DNA of 64,000 nucleotides from Pasteurella multocida subsp. multocida OH4807 (GCA_000973525.1 CP004391.1:1636001-1700000), one strand, 5' to 3'. Positions 48,014 to 58,320 are shown, counted from the stretch's first letter. Translations and numbers: made by a program. Notes: generated by a model not told the origin, from the letters alone.

Positions 48014-51000
48014 ATGAACAAAATACAACCTAAACGAACTTATCTTTCGTTGTTAATCTCATCTGTCCTTATCCCTTTAACTGCCAATGCCACCCCCATT
48101 TCACCAACACTCCTTGCGAGTGATAGCACCTCAGCTGAAAATCTTTATTTTTCAAGTGCACACGCCATTTCTGGCGATGGTACTGTCATTGGTGGAATCA
48201 GTGACGGCTCAACAGATCGCAGCGGTGGGGCGGTAATTTGGCAAAAAGGCAAGGCAACCGACTTAGCGAACTTAAGAAAGTCAGGAAACAAATTTAACCA
48301 TTCTGCTGTGTGGGCAATTAGTCGCGATGGCTCAACATTTGGTGGTGAAGCTTATTATGAATATCAAGACCGAAGCAGAACAATTAAAGCAAGATACCCT
48401 GTCATTTGGCTGAAAGGAAACCCTTCTCCTATCCGCTTAGCCACGACCAGAAAAGACGGATTAGGTACAATTCAAAATCGTCTTGGCGGTTCAACTGAAG
48501 TGTCTGGCAAAGTGAGTGCACTCAACGTAAACGGAAACATTGCTATCGGGCAAATCATTCCTGATAAAGATATCTATGATGAAACCGCAAAATTAGCGGT
48601 TCTGTGGAAACGAGGAGAAACTGGCTGGCAGGATGGAACAAAACCATTCGTCTTAGCCACACCATTTGAAAAAAATACTTACTATTCACCAAGTTCCCAC
48701 GCAAATGCCATTAATGATGAGGGAAATGTCATTGCTGGGAGTGCTGATTGGATTAAGTCTGAACGAAAAAAAAACTCCTTTAGTAAAAATCAACGCCCAA
48801 GTGTTTGGACAAGCGAGGATTTGACGACGTGGAAAGTCACCCGTTTACCTGTTGAAAAACACGATGACTTTAATGGTGCAGCTCATGCAAGCAGTGCCGA
48901 TGGTATGACATTAGCGGGATATACTCAAACTACGGAGAATGTCAAACGTAACCAGGCAGTTGTCTGGAAAAATAATGGTCAAGATAAATCCCTCAGCACT
49001 AATTGGCATTTTACTTATTTAAAATCACTGACCGCACATTCAGCAGAAGATCATGATGCTGGCAGCAGTTTTGCTTACACATTAAATAAAGATGGTTCGA
49101 TTGTTGGCGGCATGGCGACCATAGAACAAGATTGTGCCACAACGGAAAAACCCGATGAAAATTGCGTCGGACGTCCTGTAGTCTGGTATGACACGGCGAC
49201 CAAACCGCTAGAATTAAACACGTTAAAAGCTGATGGTTCTGGCAATGGCGCGGTTTATGCGCTCAATAATGAGGGAACCCTAGCTGTCGGCGTCGCTGAT
49301 ACGGATCAAACAGATGGCTATGCGGTCACACAAAAAGCAGTCATCTGGAAAATCACTTACCCACAAGTTGCTACTCCTGAAGCACCCAAACCCTCTCTGC
49401 CAGATACGCCACCAAGTCAACCGACGCCACCTTCCGTATCTCCAAAAACCCCTGTGACTCATACCGTCAGTTCTGTAGAAAAACCGACGTCAACTCAAGC
49501 AGGATATTCTTTTGCGATGGCAATATCGGGTAAAGGAGAAATTATTGGCGGTATTGGTGAAAGCACAACAGAACGAGGTGGTGCGGCAACAATTTGGCGT
49601 GATGGTAAGGCAACAGAATTATTGAATTTTGAAGGTCGTGCCACACATGCTGCCGTCTGGGCGATCAGTCAGGATGGACAAACCTATGCGGGTGAAGCTC
49701 GGGGGCATTACTTCCGTCCAGTTGATCATAAGAAAGTGATTTCAAAATATCCTGCCATTTGGCAAAACGGCAGTGATAAACCGATTCGTTTAGCAACATT
49801 GGGTGTCAAAGGAATGGGAGCAGTGAATAACCAAATTGATAACCCAACACAAGTATCAGGTAAAGTAAACCATCTAAGTGCAGATGGCGCGTTTGCAGTA
49901 GGACAGAGCATCGCACCGATCGACTATACCTTTGACCCTCGCGCTAAACAAGCGGTACTTTGGAAACGAGGGGGAAGCGAATGGAAAGAGGGCACTCAAG
50001 CCATTCATTTAGAAAACCCATTCAAAAACCAAACTTACTATACGCCTTATGCCGATGCACGTACGATTAGTCATGATGGACAAGTCATTGCTGGAAGTGC
50101 CGACTGGATTGGTAAATCATTAGAAAAACGTTCATTAAAAGATCAACGCCCGACTATCTGGACCGATGATGGTTCAATTGATTGGAAAGTCACTCGCTTA
50201 AACGTCAAACCAGAGCATAATTTCAACGGTGCAGTTCAAGCAATCAATCATGATGGCTCGATTGCAGTAGGTTACACTCAAGTCTCCAATAACGTTAAAC
50301 AAAACCAAGCTGTCCTCTGGACACATCAAGGTCAAAATAAAGCGAAGAGTGAGAATTGGACCTTTACTTATTTGAAATCCTTAACGGGTTATGAAGCAGA
50401 TAAACATGATGCGGGCTCTAGTTTTGCTTACGCCTTAAATAAACGAGGTAACATCATTGCAGGTAGCGCGAATATTGAACAAGGCTGTGCCACACCTGAA
50501 CACCAAGATGACAATTGTGTCTCTCGTCCAGTTGTCTGGTACGACAGTCATAAAGTCCCTGTTGAGCTGAATACCTTAAAAACAGACGGAACAGGGGAAG
50601 GGGCAATTTATGCGTTGAATGATGAAGGTACGACTGCGGTGGGAATTTCTGATACTGATCTTACCGATGATTTTGGGCGAGCTATCAAAAAAGCAACAGT
50701 CTGGAAACTGGATTACACAAAAGTGAAACCTCAAGTAAGTGAGCCTATTTCTATCTTGGATACACGACAAACAATCGGTACATTAGGTAATCATACTCTC
50801 ACCAGCATCTCTGCAAATAGTCGTATGTTAGATGCGCTAACAAGTGGTTTCGATGGGTTTGATACAATGGATTCAAACGCCTATGCTAGTGCAGACTATC
50901 GTGATGTAGATTTAAGAAATACCTTTGTCGCACCACAGAATGCCCTACCAACTGAGGCAATTCATCAAACGGATGTAAGAAAATTATATGCTGCAGGACA

Positions 51001-51793
51001 AGCTGGTCGTGTATTTGTACGAACAAAAGCTGCCGTAGATAATGAGAAAAAACATCGTAGTCTCCTCACTCAACTCAATATCGGTTATGTCGTGAATGAC
51101 CACTTTGCAATGGGTACCGCACTTTTCCATACGCCTTACAGTAAAACTGTTAATGGCTACAAACGCACTCGTGATAATCTAGGTATTGGATTATATGCAC
51201 AATGGAAACAAGCGGTTGAAAACGGTCATTGGTATCTCCGTGCCGCTACTGCACTCAATCGCTATGATGCAGAAATTCACCGTCATGCAGAAAAAGGCAC
51301 TGAGCAAGCTAAGGGTGACACCCATGTCGCAAGCAAATCAGTGACCTTAATCGCAGGTGCCAATGCGCATATTTTATCTGGTGGACAAGCAGGTATCTAT
51401 ACAGGATTACGCCATACCAGCATGAAGCAAGATGCTTACCAAGAGTCTGGTGTCACTTTCCCTGTTTCCTATGATCAAGTTAAGTTCCGCGATACTACAG
51501 CCGTATTCGGCATCGCAGCCTCTATACCATGGACCAACAAATTATTCTGGGAGCCGAAAGCGGAAGTGGAATATTCACTTTCATTAAACAACCCAACTTA
51601 CCGAGCAACTGCGGAAGGCATCGGTGAAGTAAAAATAAACGCTGATTTCAAACGAGCCAAAGCTAATCTTAGCAGTACGCTGCGCTATAACTTGAGCCAA
51701 ACGAGCAGCCTTGATTTTACGCCTTACGTAGGACGCAGTTTATCAGGACACACTTATTGGGGTGGCAGCGCAGGATTCAGCGTACAATTCTAG
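48014..51793 (+). CDS. Autotransporter with duplicated HAF-type passenger
   Basis: This 1259-aa protein has a signal peptide (cleavage near ANA, residue 26). It then has two homologous passenger modules at about 38-452 and 492-906. Each is built from repeats of the AISGDGTVIGGISD / AINHDGSIAVGYTQ type, like HAF-family extracellular repeats, and ends with NTLK-DG and a VWK-LDY strand. A Pro-rich linker (about 455-480) joins them. A helix/linker (about 907-990) leads to a C-terminal beta-barrel (about 990-1259) ending FSVQF with a terminal aromatic residue. No protease triad is visible. It is probably a surface adhesin or propeller-like binding protein. Confidence 0.88.
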   Translation: MNKIQPKRTYLSLLISSVLIPLTANATPISPTLLASDSTSAENLYFSSAHAISGDGTVIGGISDGSTDRSGGAVIWQKGKATDLANLRKSGNKFNHSAVWAISRDGSTFGGEAYYEYQDRSRTIKARYPVIWLKGNPSPIRLATTRKDGLGTIQNRLGGSTEVSGKVSALNVNGNIAIGQIIPDKDIYDETAKLAVLWKRGETGWQDGTKPFVLATPFEKNTYYSPSSHANAINDEGNVIAGSADWIKSERKKNSFSKNQRPSVWTSEDLTTWKVTRLPVEKHDDFNGAAHASSADGMTLAGYTQTTENVKRNQAVVWKNNGQDKSLSTNWHFTYLKSLTAHSAEDHDAGSSFAYTLNKDGSIVGGMATIEQDCATTEKPDENCVGRPVVWYDTATKPLELNTLKADGSGNGAVYALNNEGTLAVGVADTDQTDGYAVTQKAVIWKITYPQVATPEAPKPSLPDTPPSQPTPPSVSPKTPVTHTVSSVEKPTSTQAGYSFAMAISGKGEIIGGIGESTTERGGAATIWRDGKATELLNFEGRATHAAVWAISQDGQTYAGEARGHYFRPVDHKKVISKYPAIWQNGSDKPIRLATLGVKGMGAVNNQIDNPTQVSGKVNHLSADGAFAVGQSIAPIDYTFDPRAKQAVLWKRGGSEWKEGTQAIHLENPFKNQTYYTPYADARTISHDGQVIAGSADWIGKSLEKRSLKDQRPTIWTDDGSIDWKVTRLNVKPEHNFNGAVQAINHDGSIAVGYTQVSNNVKQNQAVLWTHQGQNKAKSENWTFTYLKSLTGYEADKHDAGSSFAYALNKRGNIIAGSANIEQGCATPEHQDDNCVSRPVVWYDSHKVPVELNTLKTDGTGEGAIYALNDEGTTAVGISDTDLTDDFGRAIKKATVWKLDYTKVKPQVSEPISILDTRQTIGTLGNHTLTSISANSRMLDALTSGFDGFDTMDSNAYASADYRDVDLRNTFVAPQNALPTEAIHQTDVRKLYAAGQAGRVFVRTKAAVDNEKKHRSLLTQLNIGYVVNDHFAMGTALFHTPYSKTVNGYKRTRDNLGIGLYAQWKQAVENGHWYLRAATALNRYDAEIHRHAEKGTEQAKGDTHVASKSVTLIAGANAHILSGGQAGIYTGLRHTSMKQDAYQESGVTFPVSYDQVKFRDTTAVFGIAASIPWTNKLFWEPKAEVEYSLSLNNPTYRATAEGIGEVKINADFKRAKANLSSTLRYNLSQTSSLDFTPYVGRSLSGHTYWGGSAGFSVQF

Positions 51794-51810
51794 TCTGTAC
51801 ATCGTAAAAT

Positions 51811-51843
51811 AAAAAAGAGCTGGATAAAAACAGCTCTTTTTTT
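51811..51843. terminator. Bidirectional terminator between autotransporter and nitroreductase
   Basis: AAAAAGAGCTG pairs with CAGCTCTTTTT. A and T runs on the two sides suit both convergent genes. Confidence 0.88.
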
Positions 51844-51851
51844 ACCGCACT

Positions 51852-52511
51852 TTAGGGCTGTTTAAAGCCTAATCCATCATTCCAAGAAACCGTGTACTCT
51901 AGTGGCAAACGACTACTTGGATGATGAGGTTTAGCGCCTTTACCAATCGCGATAAACATCACAGGGGCATAACGTTGTGGATCAATATGCAATGCGTCTA
52001 ACACGGCTTGACGCTCAAATCCACCAATTGCATTCGTATCATAACCTTGACTCTTTGCCACTAACATGAATTGCATTGCTGCCAAGCTCGCATCCATCAA
52101 CGCCTGCTCACGAATATATTGCTCTGTCACCGCACTTTTTGCCTGCTGAATAAAGGCAAGGTAATGATTTTTTACCTCTTCAGGCATCAACCCTTCCTCG
52201 ACGCTCTGTGTCAAAATCGTATCCGCCAAATCAAAATAACGTTGATCCGCTAATACTAAGACCATCGCAGCAGACGTCTCGCGTTGCACTTCATTAAAAC
52301 GCACTAACCCTTTCAGCTTTGCTTTTCCCGCTTCACTGTCAACCACAACAAAACGCCAAGGTTGCAAATTGATACTGGAGGGCGCAAGTTGAGCCAAACG
52401 TAATAATTCTTCCATTTCCTCACGTGGAATTTTCACCTCAGGATCAAACGCTTTCACACTATGACGCTGCATCAATACTTGCATAAAACGCATTTCTGTT
52501 GGTTTAGTCAT
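51852..52511 (-). CDS. Nitroreductase family oxidoreductase
   Basis: This 219-aa flavoprotein has RHSVKAFDPEVKI at the start, the FMN-contact LAPSSINLQPWRFVVV (about residues 41-56) and a late GYDTNAIGGFE segment, all marks of the nitroreductase family. Such enzymes reduce nitro compounds, quinones or flavins with NAD(P)H. Its start overlaps the stop of the upstream M20 peptidase gene by 8 bp, so the two are cotranslated. The physiological substrate is unknown. Confidence 0.87.
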   Translation of the reverse strand: MTKPTEMRFMQVLMQRHSVKAFDPEVKIPREEMEELLRLAQLAPSSINLQPWRFVVVDSEAGKAKLKGLVRFNEVQRETSAAMVLVLADQRYFDLADTILTQSVEEGLMPEEVKNHYLAFIQQAKSAVTEQYIREQALMDASLAAMQFMLVAKSQGYDTNAIGGFERQAVLDALHIDPQRYAPVMFIAIGKGAKPHHPSSRLPLEYTVSWNDGLGFKQP

Positions 52512-53787
52512 GACTCTTTTCCCCTAATAAATGAGTTAACAACCCCGTATAAATGTTCACACCAGTGAGTAGCTGACTTTCATCAAAGTCAAATTCTGGT
52601 TGATGATGACCAGCTGTACGATCTGCCCCTAAAATAAAGTACAGGGCTTGCCCCCCGAGAGATTGGACTCGTCGTCCTAAAACGGTCGCATCTTCACTGG
52701 CATTAAATGGATACAGAGAATGAACGTGCTTAATTTGTGGTTGCTGTAATGCGACTTGCTCCACAAGCTGTACTAGCATATCATCATTCTGCATATCAAC
52801 GGCTTCCCCCATGATATCCACTGCATACTCAACATCGAAACTCATGGCAACGCCTTTGGCAATCTGATCGACTTGCTCAACCATATAGTCATTAATCTGC
52901 TTATTTTCACCCCGCACTTCAAGCTGAATATGAGCATCTCTCGGAATCACATTGCGCCCCTCTCCCGCCTGCAAAACGCCAACATTAATTCGTGTCATCC
53001 CCTCACCGTGACGTGCAATACCATGTAATTGCGTGACTGCATGTGCAGCAGCAAGTAACGCATTACGTCCTAAATGGGGTTGGGCGCCAGCATGAGCAGG
53101 TTTACCGCGATAACGAATGTCCAGTTTAGTGGTAGAAAGAAAGTGTTGTGGATTTGAAATCAAAACGCCTGAATCGGCACAAAAACTAATATGAGAACTG
53201 ATAAAATAGTTCGCATCGTCAATGACGCCACTGTTTGCTACCGCGACTGCACCACGCACGCCTTCCTCTGCGGGCTGAAAAACCAGCTTTACTTTTCCAC
53301 TGAGCGTGGCTTTATGCTGAGTAAGCCATGCTGCGACACCGAGTCCAATTGCAATATGTGCATCATGTCCACACGCATGCATCAGCCCTTCATTAAGCGA
53401 TCTAAAATGAAATTGATTCGGCTTATGCGTAGGTTTATCCGTTTCGGTCACATTCACACAATCAATGTCAAAACGTAATACAACCGTCTGACCAGGTTTA
53501 CCCGAATCAAAGACAGCAACACAACCAGTGTAGCCAGACATCTTCGCTAGCCATGCACGATCGGCACCATAATCTATCGCCCGTTGTTGTCCCTTGTTCA
53601 CTAGCTCTAGCTGCCGACCACGTACAAAGTCAGGATGAATCATCTGAGTACCACATAAAATTTCCAATCCCATACGCGATAAATATTCCGCAATTCGACT
53701 TGTCGTCCAAAATTCAGTCCAGCCAATTTCTGGAAAACGATGAAATTCTCTACGCCATTCAACGAGTTGGTTAAAATCGATACACAT
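52504..53787 (-). CDS. M20 family amidohydrolase (AbgA-like)
   Basis: This 427-aa metallopeptidase has the zinc ligands in HACGHDAHIAIGLG (about residues 136-149) and the catalytic Glu pair FQPAEEGVRG (about 171-180), with the dimerisation domain in between and GHHQPEFDFDE near the end. It resembles E. coli AbgA, a subunit of p-aminobenzoyl-glutamate hydrolase, over its whole length. The partner AbgB and the transporter AbgT are not adjacent, so the substrate here is open. Confidence 0.85.
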   Translation of the reverse strand: MCIDFNQLVEWRREFHRFPEIGWTEFWTTSRIAEYLSRMGLEILCGTQMIHPDFVRGRQLELVNKGQQRAIDYGADRAWLAKMSGYTGCVAVFDSGKPGQTVVLRFDIDCVNVTETDKPTHKPNQFHFRSLNEGLMHACGHDAHIAIGLGVAAWLTQHKATLSGKVKLVFQPAEEGVRGAVAVANSGVIDDANYFISSHISFCADSGVLISNPQHFLSTTKLDIRYRGKPAHAGAQPHLGRNALLAAAHAVTQLHGIARHGEGMTRINVGVLQAGEGRNVIPRDAHIQLEVRGENKQINDYMVEQVDQIAKGVAMSFDVEYAVDIMGEAVDMQNDDMLVQLVEQVALQQPQIKHVHSLYPFNASEDATVLGRRVQSLGGQALYFILGADRTAGHHQPEFDFDESQLLTGVNIYTGLLTHLLGEKSHD

Positions 53788-54116
53788 CGCAGCGCACCTT
53801 ATTTAGAAAAAGAAAAGAGGGGATGCCTTCATTTTTGATGACAATGATGAAATAAACGATAAAAACGAATGCGGTTCAGCTCGCTACTTCACCCTATTCA
53901 TCTTTTAGATTGGCTCAATTTATAAGATAACATAAGTGAGTTTATCAAAAGATACAATGTTATTCATGACAAAAATTAATAAAAAATACAAATGGTGACC
54001 GCTGTTATGTGATAGACAGAGAGAAGTGAGGAAAGGAAAAGAAAAAAGTAAGAAGTAAGAAGTAAGAAGTAAGAAGTAAGAAGTAAGAAGTAAGAAGTAA
54101 GAAGTAAGAAGTAAGA
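53788..54116. other. Intergenic stretch with tandem repeat and possible amidohydrolase promoter
   Basis: This 329-bp stretch has no supported gene. On the minus strand TTGTAT (53957-53952), 17 bp, TATGTT (53934-53929) could be the promoter of the amidohydrolase/nitroreductase unit. The right end is a 10-copy heptanucleotide repeat. Frames running through the repeat encode only low-complexity Leu/Ser/Tyr strings. Confidence 0.45.
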
Positions 54117-54117
54117 A
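54048..54117. repeat. Heptanucleotide tandem repeat (GTAAGAA)x10
   Basis: Ten perfect copies of GTAAGAA (TTCTTAC on the minus strand) fill 70 bp, directly adjoining the rplS terminator. Such simple repeats in Haemophilus and Pasteurella change copy number by slippage. This one lies outside any coding gene, about 90 bp upstream of a possible promoter for the amidohydrolase unit. Confidence 0.97.
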
Positions 54118-54146
54118 AAAAGGCTTGGTCGAAACCAAGCCTTTTT
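54117..54146 (-). terminator. Terminator of the rpsP-rimM-trmD-rplS operon
   Basis: AAAAAGGCTTGG pairs with CCAAGCCTTTTT around TCGAAA, 10 bp past the rplS stop. On the minus strand the T run passes straight into the TTCTTAC repeats. Confidence 0.93.
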
Positions 54147-54156
54147 AATGAGCAAA

Positions 54157-54522
<366 letters not shown>

Positions 54523-54545
54523 TTAATCCTAGATTGAACTGATAT

Positions 54546-55283
54546 TTAACTGTGTTCGGCTTTAATTTGCTTCAACAGTTTACATTGTTCGTCAGTCAGA
54601 GCTAGGCTTTCCAATAGCTCAGGGCGTCTTAACCAAGTTCGTTCAAGTGATTGTTTCAATCGCCATTTACGAATTTCTTCATGGTTACCCGACATCAGCA
54701 CAGGTGGTACAGATAAATCGTCTAACACTTCAGGACGCGTATAATGTGGGCAATCTAGTAATCCATCAGCAAAAGAATCTTCTTCTGCTGAAGCTTGCTT
54801 GCCAAGTACTCCCGGGATAAATCGTGCAACAGCATCAATTAATGTCATTGCAGGTAATTCCCCTCCCGTGAGCACATAATCACCGACTGACCATTCTTCA
54901 TCGACTTCAGTTTCGATCAATCGCTCATCAATGCCTTCGTAACGCCCGCACAGTAAAATCAATTTTTTATTTTGTGCTAATTCTTTTACTCCAGCTTGAT
55001 CGAGTTTGCGCCCCTGTGGCGAAAGATAAATCACTTTTGCCTCTTCTCCTACTTCCGCTTTCGCTGCTTGAATTGCATCGCGTAACGGTTGCACCATCAT
55101 CAGCATTCCAGGGCCTCCACCATAAGGACGATCATCCACTGTTTTATGCTTGTCGTGTGTGAAATCACGAGGATTCCAACACTGTACTTGTAAGAGATTT
55201 TGTTTTACAGCTCTACCTGTCACCCCAAATTCGGTAATCGCTTGAAACATTTCGGGGAATAGACTAATAATCCCAATAAGCAT
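54546..55283 (-). CDS. trmD: tRNA (guanine37-N1)-methyltransferase
   Basis: This 245-aa SPOUT-class enzyme makes m1G37 and so prevents frameshifting. The N-terminal [12 protein letters not shown], the knot region [15 protein letters not shown] (about residues 110-124), the [16 protein letters not shown] block (about 131-146) and the C-terminal [11 protein letters not shown] are intact. It sits between rimM and rplS in the standard operon. Confidence 0.98.
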   Translation of the reverse strand: MLIGIISLFPEMFQAITEFGVTGRAVKQNLLQVQCWNPRDFTHDKHKTVDDRPYGGGPGMLMMVQPLRDAIQAAKAEVGEEAKVIYLSPQGRKLDQAGVKELAQNKKLILLCGRYEGIDERLIETEVDEEWSVGDYVLTGGELPAMTLIDAVARFIPGVLGKQASAEEDSFADGLLDCPHYTRPEVLDDLSVPPVLMSGNHEEIRKWRLKQSLERTWLRRPELLESLALTDEQCKLLKQIKAEHS

Positions 55284-55336
55284 AAATTATCCTTACATCA
55301 AAATGCTACAACTCAAGCTAACCCGCATACCTGAGG

Positions 55337-55864
55337 TTAGAAACCAGCGTCCCAATCCACTTCAATAGTCTTTGTGGTGAGATCCACTCTTTTAACTACT
55401 TGTTCATACAAAAACGGAATTAACCGCTCTTGTTTTCCAAAAGCATCTTTGGCATTTGCACGCACAACTAATACATCATTAGAACCAGTTTCCATCATTT
55501 CGGTGACTGTGCCCATTGCGTAGCCTTCAAGGTTTACCACATTACAGCCGATCAAATCGTGCCAGTAATAATCCCCTTCTTCTAACGCTGGGAAAACTGC
55601 TAAATCCACACCAATTTCAATATTCGCCAGTGTTTGTGCAGCTTCTCTGTCGTCCACACCTTTTAATTTAACGATCAAATCGTTATTGTGATAACGCCAG
55701 CTTTCTAATTCAGTTGGTTGCCATTGACCTTTGATTTTTAAAAACCAAGGTTGGTAATCAAAAATGCTTTCAGCATATTCTGTTGATGAATAAATACGTA
55801 ACCAACCGCGAATGCCATAAGTTGAGCCTAATTTGCCAACTACTTCAATTCTTTGCTGTTCCAT
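55337..55864 (-). CDS. rimM: Ribosome maturation factor RimM
   Basis: This protein of about 175 aa helps mature the 30S head by acting on protein uS19. An N-terminal RimM barrel ([19 protein letters not shown]) and a PRC-like C-terminal half ([13 protein letters not shown], then GSNDVLVV and LIPF) are present. The start [11 protein letters not shown] at 55864 follows AGGTG by eight bases; the frame is open to a GTG at 55873. It is in the rpsP operon. Confidence 0.96.
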   Translation of the reverse strand: MEQQRIEVVGKLGSTYGIRGWLRIYSSTEYAESIFDYQPWFLKIKGQWQPTELESWRYHNNDLIVKLKGVDDREAAQTLANIEIGVDLAVFPALEEGDYYWHDLIGCNVVNLEGYAMGTVTEMMETGSNDVLVVRANAKDAFGKQERLIPFLYEQVVKRVDLTTKTIEVDWDAGF

Positions 55865-55909
55865 ATTCATCACCTATCTCGTTCTACTGTCTAATAAAAT
55901 TAGAACAAA

Positions 55910-56158
55910 TTATGCTGCTTTTTTCGCTTCTTTCACTAAAACAGAAACGCGGTCAGATAACGATGCACCTTTTTCTAACCAAGCATTAACACGATCTAAA
56001 TCTAAGCGTAAACGCTCAGCGTTACCTGTTGCTAATGGGTTGAAAAAACCTACGCGCTCAATAAAACGACCGTCACGTGGTGAACGGCTGTCAGCGACAA
56101 CGATTTGATAGAATGGGCGTTTTTTAGCTCCGCCACGAGATAAACGAATGGTTACCAT
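55910..56158 (-). CDS. rpsP: 30S ribosomal protein bS16
   Basis: This 82-aa bS16 is needed for early 30S assembly. The standard start [16 protein letters not shown] and the segment VGFFNPLA are present. It is the first gene of the rpsP-rimM-trmD-rplS operon. The 266-bp region upstream (56159-56424), shared with the divergent glycosyltransferase, should hold its promoter; I do not mark a box there. Confidence 0.98.
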   Translation of the reverse strand: MVTIRLSRGGAKKRPFYQIVVADSRSPRDGRFIERVGFFNPLATGNAERLRLDLDRVNAWLEKGASLSDRVSVLVKEAKKAA

Positions 56159-56424
56159 AACCTTCCTCTAAATGTTTGATTACAAAAAGAAAACCCTCAA
56201 TTATAGAAGTTATCTTGAGAGTTAAACTTACTTTTTTCTCTGTATATATAGACAAAAAGCCTGTGGATCATACTCCTTTTCCAGAAAAAATCAAGAAATA
56301 ACCAGGTTTCTCGCTAAAACTCCTGCGGATTTACAAAGGCAAAGTGTGATGGATTTTTCAATTAAATTTTGTAAAGAAAAAGAGTAGAATATGCCCAAAT
56401 TTACACATTATTTGAGAATAAAAA

Positions 56425-57465
56425 ATGCAAAAACTGTTAGTTGTTCGTAACGATAAATTAGGCGATTTTATGTTGGCTTGGCCGGCATTTGCGATGCTAA
56501 AGCAATCCAATCCATCGCTAAAACTGACCGCACTTGTGCCGAAATACACGGCCGATTTGGCTCGGCTTTGTCCTTACATTGATGATGTGATTATTGATGC
56601 AGGTAAAAATGCAGATAAATCAGCACAACTTGCAACATTAGAGGCAGTTAAAGCAACCAAGTTTGATGCGTCAATTAACTTTTTCTCAGATAAATACAAT
56701 GCATTGTTAGTATGGAAAGCGAAAATCCCGTTTCGTTTAGCGCCTGCGACCAAACTCATTCAATTTTTATACAATCATCGAGTTACACAACGCCGCTCCC
56801 AATCTTTAAAGCCAGAGTTTGAATATAACTTAGATCTTGCACGTGCTTTTTTACAAAAAAACGGCATGTCGATTGTGGAGCCCATTCCACCTTATTTGAC
56901 TTTTCCAGTAAATGAAATCCAGCATCAAAAGCAGATGCTTACGCAACAATTCGGTTTAGACCCACACAAAAAATGGCTTTTTGCCCACAGTGGTTCTGGT
57001 GGTTCTGCGACCAATTTAACGTTACCACAATACGCTGAATTAATTACTGGTATATTGCAACAATTTGACTGCCATGTTGTGTTAACGGCGGGTCCCAATG
57101 AAAGCGAAAAAGCGCAACAATTGGCGCAGCTCATTCACGATACACGGGTGGTCATTTATGATAAAAATAACGGATTAGTGGACTTTGCTCGCTCACTTGC
57201 CTGTGCCGATTTATTTATTGCAGGATCAACGGGACCTTTACATCTTAGCGCTGCGCTGAATGTCGCAACGATTGGTTTTTACCCAAGTCGTCGTTCAGCG
57301 ACGCCATTGCGTTGGAAACCGATTAATGATCCACAAAAACATCTTGCTTTTTCACCCAAAACACAAGACAAAGCACGACAAATGGACTTAGGGTTAATTG
57401 CTATTTCAGATGTTTTAACTGAGGTGCGACCTTTTATCACGCGCATTTGGCAAGCGGAAGAATAA
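56425..57465 (+). CDS. GT9 family glycosyltransferase (LPS heptosyltransferase-like)
   Basis: This 346-aa GT9 protein has the N-terminal KLLVVRNDKLGDFMLAWPAF, HSGSGGSATNLTL near residues 190-202 and the ADP-heptose-binding LFIAGSTGPLHLSAALN (about 266-282). It resembles WaaQ/heptosyltransferase III-like proteins that extend the LPS inner core, and it is distinct from the opsX-like gene at 42.6 kb. The last 51 bp overlap the convergent membrane-protein gene. Confidence 0.82.
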   Translation: MQKLLVVRNDKLGDFMLAWPAFAMLKQSNPSLKLTALVPKYTADLARLCPYIDDVIIDAGKNADKSAQLATLEAVKATKFDASINFFSDKYNALLVWKAKIPFRLAPATKLIQFLYNHRVTQRRSQSLKPEFEYNLDLARAFLQKNGMSIVEPIPPYLTFPVNEIQHQKQMLTQQFGLDPHKKWLFAHSGSGGSATNLTLPQYAELITGILQQFDCHVVLTAGPNESEKAQQLAQLIHDTRVVIYDKNNGLVDFARSLACADLFIAGSTGPLHLSAALNVATIGFYPSRRSATPLRWKPINDPQKHLAFSPKTQDKARQMDLGLIAISDVLTEVRPFITRIWQAEE

Positions 57466-58128
57466 CATCAAAATAAATTGTACTACCCAACCAATTGAAA
57501 CCGCAAAGAGCACAGTGCCGATCCCCACGGTGCCACCAAGAAAAAAACCTAGAGTGCAAACGGCAATTTCCATTGACGTTCGCACCACGCCAACTTTTAG
57601 GTGAAAGCGTTGGCATACTCCTACCATTAAGCCATCGCGAGGTCCCGCGCCTTGATGACATGTTAAATAGAACGCCGATCCAATACCAATCAGAGCAATA
57701 CCGCAAAAAAGATAGGCTAAACGCCCCCCAAGTGCTGTAAATGTTGGCAATAAATCGACCGTTAGCCCGAGAAATAAGGCAATCACCACAACGTTTAATA
57801 CGGTCCCTAAGCCAAGGCGTAATTTTAATGGTATCCACAGTAACATTACTGCACAACTGACAAAAAAAGAAGCCCACCCTACACTAAACTCGCCTTGTAA
57901 CGCAATTCCTTGAGAAAGCACAGTCCAAGGTGCTGAACCCAGATCAGAAAGTAAAATAAGCCCTTCACCGATACCAAACGTGGCCAAGGAAAACAACAGC
58001 ACAATCAGCGTTTTAACTTCAATAGCCCAAAATGATGACGCCATCCAAGGCGTTTTAGGCAAAACATGAAACTTTTTTTGCATACAAAATAAAAATAAAG
58101 AGGGTGATTGCACGCTATCATATAACAT
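57415..58128 (-). CDS. YczE/YitT-like integral membrane protein
   Basis: This protein of about 237 aa has five or six membrane helices and the family marks GLILLSDLGSAPWTVLSQG and HQGAGPRDGLMVGVC. The function of the family is unknown. The start is uncertain: an internal ATG at 58083 (MQKKFHVL) would give a more typical N-terminus, and neither has a clear ribosome site. Its 3' end overlaps the convergent glycosyltransferase gene by 51 bp. Confidence 0.75.
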   Translation of the reverse strand: MLYDSVQSPSLFLFCMQKKFHVLPKTPWMASSFWAIEVKTLIVLLFSLATFGIGEGLILLSDLGSAPWTVLSQGIALQGEFSVGWASFFVSCAVMLLWIPLKLRLGLGTVLNVVVIALFLGLTVDLLPTFTALGGRLAYLFCGIALIGIGSAFYLTCHQGAGPRDGLMVGVCQRFHLKVGVVRTSMEIAVCTLGFFLGGTVGIGTVLFAVSIGWVVQFILMLFFRLPNARDKRSHLS

Positions 58129-58177
58129 AAAAGCGTGACGACACTAATACTATTCCAACATATCTTATAGCCACTTA

Positions 58178-58199
58178 AATTGAGAGGCATATCACACTT
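58178..58199 (-). promoter_or_regulatory. CRP-like site upstream of nupC
   Basis: On the minus strand AAGTGTGATATGCCTCTCAA, plus TT, matches the 22-bp CRP consensus at about 15 positions, with one perfect TGTGA half-site. It lies about 120 bp before the nupC start, in the divergent region. In E. coli nupC is CRP-dependent. Confidence 0.45.
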
Positions 58200-58320
58200 T
58201 GATGAAAATTTAAGTTAATTTGATTATTTATAAATCAATAAAACAAGCTTTTTTCTTCAAAACGCAGTAAAATTGCCAACCATTCTTTTTGATTCTAACT
58301 TAGTAAAGGACTTTACAACT

